64,000 bases of DNA from Clostridium sp. AM58-1XD. Lineage in GTDB: Bacteria; Bacillota; Clostridia; Lachnospirales; Lachnospiraceae. Location of the stretch: contig NZ_QSDR01000005.1 of assembly GCF_003464085.1 (NCBI RefSeq), positions 1 through 64,000 on the forward strand, in the 5' to 3' direction. Both the position numbers and the translations under genes were made by a program. Positions 54,963-63,951 of this stretch are shown here, piece by piece. The notes beneath the pieces were generated by a model. It did not search any database. It worked only from the letters and a program-made list of their open reading frames with translations, and had not been told where the DNA came from. Within the stretch, counting starts at the first letter, position 1. Every line of letters begins with the position of its first letter.

Positions 54963-55724
54963 ATGCCGCGACCAAATAAATCAAAGAGAGTGAGGGGCCT
55001 GCCGGCCTGCAGCCAGTTCGTCCCTGACGGTCAGGAAGAAGGACGGCGCATTCACGTAATCAGAATGACGGTAGAAGAGTATGAGACGATCCGGTTGATT
55101 GATTATGCGGGATGTACACAGGAAGAATGTGCAATGCAGATGGATGTGGGCAGAGGCACGGTTCAGAGCATCTATACGGCGGCCAGAAAGAAAATGGCCA
55201 GATTTCTGGTGGAAGCTTCCGCTCTGGAAATCTGCGGCGGAGATTATGTGATCTCCAAAAGGGCAGCGGCAGGCGGAAACTGGTATGAAAGCAGTGAAAG
55301 AAAGAGAGGAGAGATTCAGATGAAAATTGCAGTAACTTATGAAAATGGCGAGGTGTTTCAGCACTTTGGGCATACGGAACAGTTCAAAGTATATCAGGCG
55401 GAAGGCGGAAAAATAATTTCTTCGGAAGTGATAAATACGGAAGGAAGCGGCCATGGTGCACTGGCCGGATTTCTGAAAGCGGCAGGGGTCGATGTTCTGA
55501 TCTGCGGAGGAATTGGGATGGGCGCCAGAAATGCTTTAGCTGAAGCAGGAATAGAACTCTATCCCGGCGCATGTGGAAATGCAGATCATCAGGCAGAGGC
55601 ATTCCTTGCAGGAAGTCTGGCATATGATCCTGATACGAGCTGCAGCCACCACGATCACCATGGGGAAGACCATGACTGCGGCGGCCACCACGGCCATGGC
55701 TGCCACGGCAGCTGCGGCCACTAA
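54963..55724 (+). CDS. DUF134 helix-turn-helix / NifX-like fusion protein
   Basis: This 253-residue protein joins two domains. Residues 1-105 form a DUF134 (UPF0251) DNA-binding domain (MTVEEYETIRLIDYAGCTQEECAMQMDVGRGTVQSIY). Residues about 119-220 form a NifX/NifB-type dinitrogenase iron-molybdenum cofactor-like domain (MKIAVTYENGEVFQHFGHTEQFKVY, CGGIGMGARNALAEAGIELYPG). The C-terminal 30 residues are rich in His and Cys (HHDHHGEDHDCGGHHGHGC) and surely bind metal. Such fusions occur in Clostridia without nitrogenase and may link metal or Fe-S sensing to transcription. No nif genes lie nearby. The start has CAGGAGG. Confidence 0.9.
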   Translation: MPRPNKSKRVRGLPACSQFVPDGQEEGRRIHVIRMTVEEYETIRLIDYAGCTQEECAMQMDVGRGTVQSIYTAARKKMARFLVEASALEICGGDYVISKRAAAGGNWYESSERKRGEIQMKIAVTYENGEVFQHFGHTEQFKVYQAEGGKIISSEVINTEGSGHGALAGFLKAAGVDVLICGGIGMGARNALAEAGIELYPGACGNADHQAEAFLAGSLAYDPDTSCSHHDHHGEDHDCGGHHGHGCHGSCGH

Positions 55725-55758
55725 AGAAAAATGATCCTGGCGTAATTGGCATAGAATC

Positions 55759-55786
55759 TTGACAAATAAGAAAGCTATGATATAAT
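55759..55786 (+). promoter_or_regulatory. Promoter of thrS
   Basis: TTGACA at 55759-55764 and TATAAT at 55781-55786 with a 16-base spacer, just before the T-box leader. Confidence 0.8.
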
Positions 55787-55791
55787 CAAGA

Positions 55792-56038
55792 CATGTTATA
55801 AGTCAATGCGTTGAAGGGAACAGTAGAGTATCAGGAACGGACAGAGAGGAATGAACAGGTGAGATCATTCTGCGGAAATGATATTTGAAGACCATCCCTG
55901 AGCGTCCCTTAATCGGGAACGGTGATTCCGTTATAATCAGAACGAAGAGGTTCGGACGTACTGTCCGTTCAATCCGGGGTGGAACCGCGATGATATATCG
56001 TCCCCTGTTATGTATCCGTGCATAACAGGGGATTTTTT
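55792..56038 (+). promoter_or_regulatory. T-box riboswitch, threonine specifier
   Basis: Stem I carries CAGAGAGGAATGAACAGG and the specifier loop TTTGAAGACCATCC with an ACC (Thr) codon at 55891-55893. The T-box GGGGTGGAACCGCG is at 55976-55989. The terminator pairs TCCCCTGTTATG (56001-56012) with CATAACAGGGGA (56021-56032) and ends in six T. Uncharged tRNA-Thr would promote read-through into thrS. It is a full-length leader. Confidence 0.92.
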
Positions 56039-56142
56039 ATTACATAGGAAAATTCTCCGAACTATTCTATGTAACAAAGAATCCCTCCGGGCAGGGTCGC
56101 CCTGCGGTAACATGAAAAAGTACAATTAAAGGAGAAGAGAAT

Positions 56143-58072
56143 ATGAAGATTGCATTGAAAGACGGCTCTGTAAAAGAGTATGCACAGCCAATGTCCATTC
56201 TCGACATTGCAAAAGATTTAAGCGAGGGCCTTGCAAGAGTTGCCTGTGCAGGCGTTGTGGATGGTGAAACGGAAGACTTGAGAACAGTCATCGACAAGGA
56301 CTGCACCCTTAATATCTGTACGGCAAACGATCCGGAAGGACTTGCTGCGTTAAGACATACGACCAGCCACGTAATGGCACAGGCAATTAAGCGTCTGTAT
56401 CCTGAGATCAAGCTGGCAATCGGACGTCCATAGCAGACGGATTTTATTATGACGTAGATTCAGAGAATCCTCTGACGGCAGAAGATCTGGAAAAGATTGA
56501 GGCCGAGATGAAAAAAATCATAAAGGAAGCACATTCGATCGAGCGCTTTACAAAGCCGAGAGCGGAGGCGATTGCCTTTATGAAAGAGAAGAATGAGCCA
56601 TATAAGGTAGAACTGATTGAGGATCTTCCGGAAGACGCAGAAATCAGTTTTTACAGCCAGGGAGAGTTTGTGGATCTCTGTGCAGGACCTCATCTGATGA
56701 ATACGAAGGATGTGGGGAAGGCATATAAACTGACGAGTATTGCAGGCGCCTACTGGAGAGGCAACGAGCACAATAAGATGCTCACCCGTATTTATGGAAC
56801 GGCGTCGGTAAAAAGGCAGATCTGGAAGCTTATATCACTATGATGGAAGAAGCGAAGAAGCGCGATCACAGAAAACTGGGAAGGGAACTCGGCTTATTCA
56901 TGATGCATGAGGCAGGACCAGGATTCCCGTTCTTCCTTCCGAAAGGAATGGCTCTGAAAAATACACTGCTTGATTATTGGAGAGAAATCCATAAAAAAGC
57001 AGGCTATGTGGAAATGTCCAGCCCGATTATCCTAAACAGAAAGCTGTGGGAGACATCAGGCCACTGGGACCATTATAAAGACAATATGTACACCACGGTA
57101 ATCGATGAAGAAGACTATGCGATCAAACCGATGAACTGCCCGGGAGGCGTTCTCGTATATGCCTCAGAACCGCGTTCCTACAGAGATCTTCCTCTTCGTC
57201 TCGGCGAGCTGGGAATTGTACACCGCCATGAAAAGTCCGGTCAGCTTCATGGACTTATGCGTGTCCGCTGCTTTACGCAGGATGATGCCCACATTTTCAT
57301 GACGCCGGATCAGATCAAGAGTGAGATTATGGGCGTCGCAAAGCTGATTAATGACGTCTATTCTCTGTTTGGCTTTAAATATCATGTAGAACTTTCCACA
57401 CGGCCGGAAGACAGTATGGGAAGCGATGAAGACTGGGAGATGGCAACAGAAGGCCTGAGAAGTGCACTGGATGAACTGGGCCTTGAGTATGTAGTCAATG
57501 AAGGAGACGGTGCGTTCTATGGACCGAAGATTGACTTCCATCTGGTGGACGCGATCGGAAGAACATGGCAGTGCGGTACAATACAGCTTGATTTCCAGCT
57601 GCCGCAGCGTTTTGAACTGGAATATATGGGAGCTGATGGAGAGAAGCACAGGCCGATTATGATTCATCGTGTGGCATTTGGTTCGATCGAACGCTTTATT
57701 GGAATTCTGACAGAGCATTTTGCCGGAGCATTCCCTACATGGCTGGCTCCTGTGCAGGTTAAAATCCTGCCGATCTCTGACAAGTTCGTAGATTATGCAG
57801 ACAAGGTTAAAAATGCTTTGGATGAAGCAGGAATCCGCGCTGAAATAGATACGCGTTCAGAAAAAATCGGTTATAAGATCCGTTCCGCACAGCTGGAGAA
57901 GATTCCATATATGCTGGTTGTAGGACAGAAAGAAGAAGAGGAGGGCGTCGTTGCAGTAAGAAGCAGATTTGCAGGCGACGAAGGACAGAAGAATCTGGAA
58001 ACATTTATAAATGATGTGACAGAAGAGATTCAGTCCAGAGAAATCCGTACAGTCCAGAAGACTCAGGAATAA
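56143..58072 (+). CDS. thrS: Threonyl-tRNA synthetase (two frameshifts)
   Basis: A class II synthetase with an N-terminal TGS domain, an editing domain containing [16 protein letters not shown], the catalytic core ([10 protein letters not shown] with the zinc cysteine, [29 protein letters not shown]) and a C-terminal anticodon-binding domain ([13 protein letters not shown]). Two breaks: near 56425 one C appears lost (GACGTCC for GACCGTCC), after which [16 protein letters not shown] follows, and near 56806 one T (GCGTCGG for GCGTTCGG), after which [12 protein letters not shown] follows. Repaired length is about 643 residues. The gene is essential, so errors are more likely than decay. Confidence 0.94.
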
Positions 58073-58077
58073 AATAG

Positions 58078-58208
58078 AAGAGGATCTTGCAAAAAGTCGA
58101 ATTAGCTGTGCCACTGATACCAGATTTCGTTCCAGACAGTGAGTGACCAAGTCGCTACATCTGGTATCGGTGGCAATGCTTTATTTCTTTTTGTAAGACC
58201 CTCTTTTT
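58078..58208. repeat. Repeat A, copy 2: large palindrome between thrS and icd
   Basis: AAGAGGATCTTGCAAAAAG (58078-58096) is complementary, with G-U pairs, to CTTTTTGTAAGACCCTCTT (58187-58205). Inside it GCCACTGATACCAGAT (58110-58125) pairs with ATCTGGTATCGGTGGC (58159-58174). The whole is one long hairpin ending in a T run on both strands, so it can terminate both convergent genes. The interior matches 54605-54726. Confidence 0.75.
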
Positions 58209-58221
58209 GTGATAGAAACGA

Positions 58222-59418
58222 TTACAGTCTCTTAGCGATCGCTTTAATAAAAGCTTCACTGTTTAAAACAGTCGGATTTGGAAGCGTAGTAATCAGCGCC
58301 AGATCTTTCGTCATTTCGCCGGCTTCAATCGTGTCGATTGTAGCTTTCTCCAGCCTGGAAGCGAAGTCCATCAGTTCCTGATTACCGTCAAACTCACCGC
58401 GTTTGCGAAGTGCGCCGGTCCAGGCAAATATCGTTGCCACGGAGTTGGTAGAAGTCTCTTCGCCTTTTAAGTGTTTGTAATAATGACGCTGAACCGTTCC
58501 GTGAGCGGCTTCATACTCGTAATCACCGTAAGGAGAAACGAGCACGGATGTCATCATGGCAAGAGAGCCGAAAGCGGAGGAAACCATATCGCTCATAACA
58601 TCTCCGTCGTAGTTCTTGCATGCCCAGATGTAACCGCCGTCTGACTTCATAACACGTGCAACAGCATCGTCGATCAGCGTATAGAAATAGGTGATGCCGG
58701 CCTTTTCGAATTGATCAGCATATTCTGCATCGAAAATATCCTGGAAAATATCTTTAAATGTATGGTCATACTTTTTGGAAATCGTATCCTTTGTAGCAAA
58801 CCACAGATCCTGCTTCGTATCGAGCGCGTAGTTAAAACAGCTTTTAGCGAAACTTTCGATGGACTGATTCAGATTGTGCATCCCCTGAACAATACCTGCA
58901 CTGTCAAAGTTATGTACGAGCTCCCTTGTCTCGGTTCCGTCGGCGGACGTATATACCAGCTCTACTTTTCCCGCTCCGGGAATCTTCATCTCAGAGCTCT
59001 TATAAACATCGCCGTATGCATGTCTGGCGATGGTGATCGGCTTTTTCCAGCTCTTTACGCACGGTTCAATTCCCTTTACTACAATCGGTGCGCGGAATAC
59101 GGTTCCGTCTAAAATTGCCCGGATCGTAGCGTTCGGACTTTTCCACATCTCTTTTAAATTGTACTCTTTTACGCGGGCAGCATTGGGGGTAATGGTAGCA
59201 CATTTGACAGCAACCTTATATTTCTTTGTGGCATTGGCGGAATCCACAGTTACCTGGTCGTTAGTCTCGTCTCGGTGCTGAAGTCCCAGGTCGTAGTACT
59301 CTGTCTTTAAATCAATATATGGCAGGAGCAGTTCATCCTTAATCATCTGCCAGAGAATTCTGGTCATCTCATCGCCGTCCATTTCGACGATGGGCGTGGT
59401 CATCTTAATCTTGTCCAT
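58222..59418 (-). CDS. icd: NADP-dependent isocitrate dehydrogenase (eukaryote-like type)
   Basis: This enzyme oxidises isocitrate to 2-oxoglutarate and reduces NADP. The 398-residue protein is of the dimeric type II family found in eukaryotes and some bacteria, not the E. coli type: [20 protein letters not shown] at the N-terminus, [37 protein letters not shown] with the substrate-binding serine, and [20 protein letters not shown]. The start has AGGAGG (minus strand). It is transcribed alone and ends in the shared palindrome facing thrS. Confidence 0.95.
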   Translation of the reverse strand: MDKIKMTTPIVEMDGDEMTRILWQMIKDELLLPYIDLKTEYYDLGLQHRDETNDQVTVDSANATKKYKVAVKCATITPNAARVKEYNLKEMWKSPNATIRAILDGTVFRAPIVVKGIEPCVKSWKKPITIARHAYGDVYKSSEMKIPGAGKVELVYTSADGTETRELVHNFDSAGIVQGMHNLNQSIESFAKSCFNYALDTKQDLWFATKDTISKKYDHTFKDIFQDIFDAEYADQFEKAGITYFYTLIDDAVARVMKSDGGYIWACKNYDGDVMSDMVSSAFGSLAMMTSVLVSPYGDYEYEAAHGTVQRHYYKHLKGEETSTNSVATIFAWTGALRKRGEFDGNQELMDFASRLEKATIDTIEAGEMTKDLALITTLPNPTVLNSEAFIKAIAKRL

Positions 59419-59457
59419 GTGTTGTTGTCCTCCTTGAAATTCTTCGTGTTAAGCTAT

Positions 59458-59486
59458 AGTATACGACGAATTGAGATTTCACACAA
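59458..59486 (-). promoter_or_regulatory. Promoter of icd
   Basis: On the minus strand TTGTGT (59486-59481) and TATACT (59463-59458) are 17 bases apart, about 40 bases before the icd start. Confidence 0.6.
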
Positions 59487-59535
59487 GCCTGTCTGATAAA
59501 TTTTCTCAGACCATTTTCCTTAATTACCAGCTGCC

Positions 59536-60081
59536 TCAGTAAGAAAGAGTGCTGCGGATCATCTGTATCAACGCCTCGTCGCCGCGTCGGTAACGAAAGA
59601 CGAGAAAAGAAAAACGGTCCCCATTTTGATTTATGTAATAATCCTCCTGAAAATTGTCCTGTATGCAGGAGATTTTATATAAACTGACGCCTCTTCCGAG
59701 TTCAGCGCGCATAGGTGGAGTAACCGTACATCCAAGGGAAGAAAGTCTTTCCGTATTGCGTGCGATATATTCTTCCAGAGTAAGGCCGGGAAGGCGTTCT
59801 GAACTGCCTGATGCGGCTGTTGGGTATGGATCGTCGATTCCAAGAAGCTGTGCATAGAAGTCATAGGTATTGCCGGACAGAGGAGAATCTGTACAGAAAT
59901 AAGAGGACGATGGGAGTTTCAGAGAATAGCCGTCGAGACTGTTTGTTACGGTAAAGCAGGAGGAATCAGAGGACTGTACAGGCAGTGCAGATGGACCAGC
60001 AAAAGAAAAGGCCGCGGAACCGGCAGATAATATACATACTGCGGCCGCAGCCAGGGTTAGTTTTCGTATATTCGATTTCAT
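59536..60081 (-). CDS. Exported protein of unknown function
   Basis: This 181-residue protein has a signal peptide (basic MKSNIRK then LTLAAAAVCILSAGSAAFSFAG). The rest carries a LDGYSLKLPSSSYF segment, LPGLTLEEYIARNTERLSSLG and RFSFLVFRYRRGDEALIQMI at the C-terminus. Two neighbours (60234 and 61756, same strand) share the secretion signal and a similar hydrophobic/aromatic WxxY..LPxxT pattern, so they seem to be a small family of paralogues. Function unknown. Confidence 0.75.
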   Translation of the reverse strand: MKSNIRKLTLAAAAVCILSAGSAAFSFAGPSALPVQSSDSSCFTVTNSLDGYSLKLPSSSYFCTDSPLSGNTYDFYAQLLGIDDPYPTAASGSSERLPGLTLEEYIARNTERLSSLGCTVTPPMRAELGRGVSLYKISCIQDNFQEDYYINQNGDRFSFLVFRYRRGDEALIQMIRSTLSY

Positions 60082-60233
60082 AAAGACATCTCCTTTTCAT
60101 ATTCATAAGAGCAGGAATGCCTGCTGATAAAGGTATTCCTATTTTATATGCTATCTTAATCATATGCCAATAAGGACATGTTTATTACAGGAAAAGCGAA
60201 GTCCGGCGCTGTCCTGATGTGTAAGGGATGGGA

Positions 60234-61057
60234 TCAGCGATAGGGGGCGAGATTGTCAACCAGCCGAGCAACGAGCCCGGCAGCCGGAGTTTCATATTCG
60301 AGGTCAGTACAGGACAGAAATCTCCTATTTTGCGGATATAGCAGTCGCGGTAGATAGGGCGGCCGTATACGCCGTCACGATCGTATACGAAGGAAAGCTT
60401 CTGATATGTTTCCTCATTTCCCAAGGTAACTGGTTCGGAGGAGAGCAGAGCAAAATTTTCATCTGCACAGCGCTGGATTATGAAATCGTTGTAGTCGGTA
60501 TCTGCTTCGTTCGCCTGGAAATAACAGGAAGAAACTGATACAGGGAGTGTTCCCGTACTCGGTATTGTTGCCAGAAACTCATAGATCGGCTTTCTGCCGG
60601 TCAGATTCAAATAGCTGATAAAATTCGTGTTGCCAGGCAGTTCCAGCGTGTAATTAGCCCATTTGCTGGAAGCAGTGCACAAGATATCGGTACTGCTGTA
60701 ATAATTGAGGTACCCAAGCTCAACATCTGTAATATCGTCATTGCGCATAAGGCGTCCGTCACCGTAAAAGGCATAGCAGACTCCGTTTATATCCAGGGAC
60801 TGATTTGAGACCATACAGCCGTCTTCATCCATATAATACCAGCTGCCGTCCGAGCTGATCCACTGGTTGGAAGCAAAGGTGCCATCCTCCAGCTGGTAAC
60901 GGCGGGAACCGGTTTCTGCATCAGATTCCCATCCGGCCATAGCAGTTGAGAAAAATAAGGCGGAAGAAAAAAGGGCGGTAAAGAAAGCGGTGCACATGAC
61001 TGAAGAAGGTTTCAAACCTGGAAAAATATTGCTTTTAAAACGTGTCTTTATTTTCAT
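60234..61057 (-). CDS. Exported protein with cell-wall-binding repeats (frameshift)
   Basis: A secreted protein with a signal peptide (FFTALFSSALFFSTAMAGW). Two or three glucan/choline-binding-type repeats follow, of which GSWYYMDEDGCMVSN and GVCYAFYGDGRLMRN are recognisable. A domain like that of its neighbours (SKWANYTLELPGNTNF) comes next. The frame as written runs to 60185 with an untypical tail. Restoring one base near 60308 gives TDLEYETPAAGLVARLVDNL and APYR-stop at 60234, which fits a family ending. Length is then about 274 residues. The repeats probably bind the peptidoglycan or its polymers. Confidence 0.75.
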
Positions 61058-61231
61058 AAAATCATCTCCATTTAATTTAAATATGACAGGTTGTCATCTT
61101 TAATGACTATAACACATCATAAAAAAGCCGTCAAGTAAAGAAAAGACAGCTGTGGGAATATTTTCGGCTTCCGAACACATACTAACTGTGTTGCTGAAAT
61201 AGTGAGATGAAAGTTTAAGGAGGAGCTTTTT

Positions 61232-61546
61232 ATGACAAAATTAGACTGTAATGTAACGAACTGCCTTCATAATGCCGATAATTGCTGCTGTAAGAGAACC
61301 ATCGCTGTAGAGGGCGAAAAGGCAAAGAAATGCTGTGACACCTGCTGCGGAAGCTTTGACGAAAAAAAGGAGGGCACATTTAAAAACCTTTTTAAGACTC
61401 CGGAAAGCAGACTGGAAATCGAATGTGACGCGACGAATTGTGTCTATAATGAAAAATGTCTCTGCAAGGCAGAGCATGTAGGCATTAGCGGAACGGATGC
61501 AAAGAAAGCAGGAGAGACGGAATGCGCCACCTTTGAGGCGAGATAA
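61232..61546 (+). CDS. DUF1540 protein, two domains
   Basis: This 104-residue protein contains two copies of the cysteine-rich DUF1540 domain: LDCNVTNCLHNADNCCCKRTIAVEG and IECDATNCVYNEKCLCKAEHVGI, joined by a charged linker with another cysteine cluster (KKCCDTCCGSF). DUF1540 domains probably bind a metal; no function is established. It lies on the plus strand among minus-strand secreted genes, with AAGGAGG before its ATG. Repeat B starts right behind its stop. Confidence 0.9.
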   Translation: MTKLDCNVTNCLHNADNCCCKRTIAVEGEKAKKCCDTCCGSFDEKKEGTFKNLFKTPESRLEIECDATNCVYNEKCLCKAEHVGISGTDAKKAGETECATFEAR

Positions 61547-61547
61547 C

Positions 61548-61626
61548 GAGCGGAACGATTTGCAGCGGCTTGCCCGCCGGGTCAAGCCGATATCCATGCG
61601 TTTTATGCTGGGGAAACGAGCAGAAT
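61548..61626. repeat. Repeat B, copy 2
   Basis: GAGCGGAACGATTTGCAGCG and GCTTGCCCGCCGGGTCAAGC, directly after the DUF1540 stop. It corresponds base for base to 54769-54847 apart from scattered substitutions. Confidence 0.65.
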
Positions 61627-61627
61627 A

Positions 61628-61704
61628 AAAAAGGGCCTAGACAACCAGGAAAACAGCCTCAGCCCAAATATCGTTTTATGCGAAAAAGCATAGAACGATA
61701 TTTT
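61628..61704. terminator. Back-to-back terminators between convergent genes
   Basis: On the minus strand GGGC..GCCC followed by TTTTTT (61628-61665) ends the 61756 gene. AATATCGTTTTATGC (61667-61681) pairs with GCATAGAACGATATT (61688-61702) and ends the plus-strand transcript, with a short T run. Confidence 0.65.
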
Positions 61705-61755
61705 ACATAAATTGTATTGTCGAATCCGGAGTCTGCATTCAGAGCTGCCCGGTAT

Positions 61756-62376
61756 CTACTGCCCGTCTTCGGCAGATGGAGAGAAAGTCGTAGCGGAATC
61801 GACGATCTGCTTGACAGCTGCCTTGGCCGTGTCATCTTCCTTCGGGCATTTTATGCAGATCCACATCAGTTTTCCATCAATGATGCGGAGATAGTTATCG
61901 ATATAAATATCGGTGGTTTCAGATGTAGCCTGAACATGGGTGAAAGGATGGCCGCCGACCCAGACGCCGGTCTTTACCGTATAGTCATAATCCTTTTCGC
62001 TGTATAGATCCAGGAGGTTCTGTACACATTCCTTCAGCGGTATGAGCGCATCCTGAAAGGAGATATTTATGCATGGATAAAGGGTCATGTCTCCATACAG
62101 GCTTGCTGCAAATTCGTAATCCATTCCCGTATAGCTGCTCATATAGGAAACGAGGGAATCGGGATTGAAGTAGGTTCCCTCAGGAAAGGTCATGCGGTAA
62201 TCCGCCCATGGATTGGAAAATGTAGTGCCCTCGAGCCTCCCCTGCTGATAAGAAGGTGCAGGATTTCCCTGTGCTGCCGGCAGGCTGTTGGAAACCGTAT
62301 CTGCATATATGGGAAAAGCAGCTGAAAGACACAGGAATGCAGCGGCTGTGAAAGAGTAGAGTAAACGATGTTTCAT
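61756..62376 (-). CDS. Exported protein of unknown function
   Basis: This 206-residue protein has a signal peptide (MKHRLLYSFTAAAFLCLSAAFPIYA) and a domain that starts NPWADYRMTFPEGTYFNPDS, similar in pattern to the proteins at 59536 and 60234. It also has FQDALIPLKECVQNLLDLYSEKDYDY and a C-terminal KQIVDSATTFS. No cell-wall repeats are seen. The start lies close to the next transcription unit, and AGGAGG precedes the ATG. Function unknown. Confidence 0.78.
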   Translation of the reverse strand: MKHRLLYSFTAAAFLCLSAAFPIYADTVSNSLPAAQGNPAPSYQQGRLEGTTFSNPWADYRMTFPEGTYFNPDSLVSYMSSYTGMDYEFAASLYGDMTLYPCINISFQDALIPLKECVQNLLDLYSEKDYDYTVKTGVWVGGHPFTHVQATSETTDIYIDNYLRIIDGKLMWICIKCPKEDDTAKAAVKQIVDSATTFSPSAEDGQ

Positions 62377-62503
62377 GGAAATCCTCCTGATACCATAGGT
62401 GTGAAATTCAACAGTTATTTTTGAAAGACCAAATAAGGTTTATTCTAACTCATATGAGAGGAAAAAGCAAAGAAAAAAAGAAGAGAATGTGAGAAAAAAG
62501 TAG

Positions 62504-62532
62504 TTGACTTTTAAAGAGAGACATAGTATATT
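62504..62532 (+). promoter_or_regulatory. Promoter of infC-rpmI-rplT
   Basis: TTGACT at 62504-62509 and TATATT at 62527-62532 with a 17-base spacer, heading the long leader of the ribosomal operon. Confidence 0.75.
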
Positions 62533-62534
62533 AT

Positions 62535-62751
62535 AACAAGTTGTGAAAACAACGTACAGGAAAGCAGGTTGTCCGCCTCACCTTGGCACGAGTCAGTGAT
62601 CCCGGGTTCATAGTATGAAGTTATTCTGTAAAAGTCCGCTGCGGTGTATTTTTATGGGATGGCAGCATAAACAGGCGGCGGATAGAACTTTTCTATCTGC
62701 TTTTTTAATTCATTTAGTTTTTATTTATTTCACTTGTGGAGGTGCACGGCT
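62535..62751 (+). promoter_or_regulatory. Structured attenuator leader of infC-rpmI-rplT (L20-type)
   Basis: About 215 untranslated bases. GCGGATAGAA (62678-62687) pairs with TTCTATCTGC (62691-62700) and is followed by TTTTTT, a clear terminator before the first gene. An alternative fold uses the CCGCTGCGG upstream. In Firmicutes this operon is controlled by ribosomal protein L20, which binds the leader and favours termination. The same control is inferred here. Confidence 0.78.
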
Positions 62752-63258
62752 ATTAGCGAGTTAATGATCAACGAACAAATCAGGGATAAGGAAATACGAC
62801 TGGTTGGTGAAAATGGGGAGCAGCTTGGAATCATGTCTGCGAAGGATGCTTACAAGATGGCGCAGGAAGCAGAGCTGGATTTGGTAAAAATCGCTCCTAT
62901 GGCAAAACCGCCTGTATGCAAGATTATCGATTATGGTAAGTATTGCTATGAATTGGCGAGAAAAGAAAAAGAAGCTAAGAAGAAACAGAAGGTAATCGAG
63001 GTAAAAGAGGTCCGCCTGTCTCCGAATATCGACACGAACGATTTGAATACTAAGACGGGTGCTGCCAGAAAGTTTCTGGAGAAGGGCAATAAAGTCAAAG
63101 TTACCCTGCGTTTCAGAGGCCGTGAGATGGCTCACATGTCGAAGTCAAGATACATTCTGGATGATTTTGCAGAGAGTCTTTCCGACATTGCAGTGATCGA
63201 TAAACCATCCAAAGTTGAAGGAAGAAGCATGGTCATGTTTTTAACTGCAAAACGTTAA
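62752..63258 (+). CDS. infC: Translation initiation factor IF-3
   Basis: IF-3 binds the 30S subunit and checks start codons. The 168-residue protein starts ISELMINEQIRDKEIRLVGENGEQLG, continues with the conserved LVKIAPMAKPPVCKIIDYGKYCYE and ends in the C-terminal domain with RFRGREMAHMSKSRYIL. The start is a rare AUU: ATT at 62752, seven bases after GGAGGTG at 62738-62744. Family members in many bacteria start this way, and it lets IF-3 reduce its own synthesis. A TTG in frame at 62734 is not better supported. rpmI follows after 29 bases. Confidence 0.96.
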   Translation: MSELMINEQIRDKEIRLVGENGEQLGIMSAKDAYKMAQEAELDLVKIAPMAKPPVCKIIDYGKYCYELARKEKEAKKKQKVIEVKEVRLSPNIDTNDLNTKTGAARKFLEKGNKVKVTLRFRGREMAHMSKSRYILDDFAESLSDIAVIDKPSKVEGRSMVMFLTAKR

Positions 63259-63287
63259 AATAGACAATTATCAAGGAGGAAATTACA

Positions 63288-63485
63288 ATGCCTAAATTAA
63301 AAACAAGCAGAGCTGCTGCAAAGCGTTTCAAAAAAACTGGAACAGGAAAATTAGTAAGAAATAAAGCTTACAAATCTCACATCTTAACTAAGAAATCTAC
63401 AAAGAGGAAAAGAAATCTTAGAAAAGATATCGTTACGGATGCAACAAACGCAAAAGTAATGAAGCGGATTTTACCATATCTGTAG
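63288..63485 (+). CDS. rpmI: 50S ribosomal protein L35
   Basis: A 65-residue ribosomal protein with the L35 hallmark [32 protein letters not shown] and a C-terminal [14 protein letters not shown] region, ending RILPYL. It starts with AAGGAGG. It is part of the infC-rpmI-rplT operon, as in most Firmicutes. Confidence 0.98.
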   Translation: MPKLKTSRAAAKRFKKTGTGKLVRNKAYKSHILTKKSTKRKRNLRKDIVTDATNAKVMKRILPYL

Positions 63486-63515
63486 GTTTGAGATTAAGAA
63501 GGAGGAAATTGACCG

Positions 63516-63872
63516 ATGGCAAGAATTAAAGGCGGATTAAACGCAAAGAAAAAACACAATAGAGTATTAAAGCTGGCTAAGGGTTACAGAGGAGCCCGTT
63601 CCAAACAGTATAGAGTAGCAAAACAGTCTGTAATGAGAGCACTTACAAGCGCATATGCAGGACGTAAGGAGAGAAAGAGACAGTTCAGACAGCTGTGGAT
63701 CGCTCGTATCAATGCAGCAGCAAGAATCAATGGATTATCATACAGCAAGTTTATGTTCGGCTTAAAGCAGGCCGGCGTTGATTTAAACAGAAAAGTACTT
63801 TCTGACATGGCAATCAACGATGCAGAAGGTTTTGCAAAATTAGCTGAATTAGCTAAGAGCAAACTGGCTTAA
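63516..63872 (+). CDS. rplT: 50S ribosomal protein L20
   Basis: A 118-residue ribosomal protein and probable autoregulator of its operon. It has [32 protein letters not shown] at the N-terminus and [34 protein letters not shown], typical of L20. AGGAGG precedes the ATG. The operon ends in the terminator at 63892. Confidence 0.98.
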   Translation: MARIKGGLNAKKKHNRVLKLAKGYRGARSKQYRVAKQSVMRALTSAYAGRKERKRQFRQLWIARINAAARINGLSYSKFMFGLKQAGVDLNRKVLSDMAINDAEGFAKLAELAKSKLA

Positions 63873-63891
63873 TTTAACATACACATACGAT

Positions 63892-63922
63892 CCGGAAGGC
63901 GAATACGCCCTCCGGTTTTTTT
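63892..63922 (+). terminator. Terminator of the ribosomal operon
   Basis: CCGGAAGGCG (63892-63901) pairs with CGCCCTCCGG (63906-63915, one G-U pair), followed by seven T. Confidence 0.92.
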
Positions 63923-63951
63923 GTATCATAGAGAAAGACTCTGCGATACAA
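63920..63951. other. Inverted repeat near the window end
   Basis: TTGTATC, TAGAG and CTCTG, GATACAA pair around AAAGA. It follows the L20 terminator closely and may start another intergenic repeat, which runs off the window. Confidence 0.4.

Noticed and set aside
55636..55724. His/Cys-rich tail as a frame-error artefact
   Set aside because: The His and Cys codons stay in frame to a normal stop, and such tails are known in NifX-like proteins.
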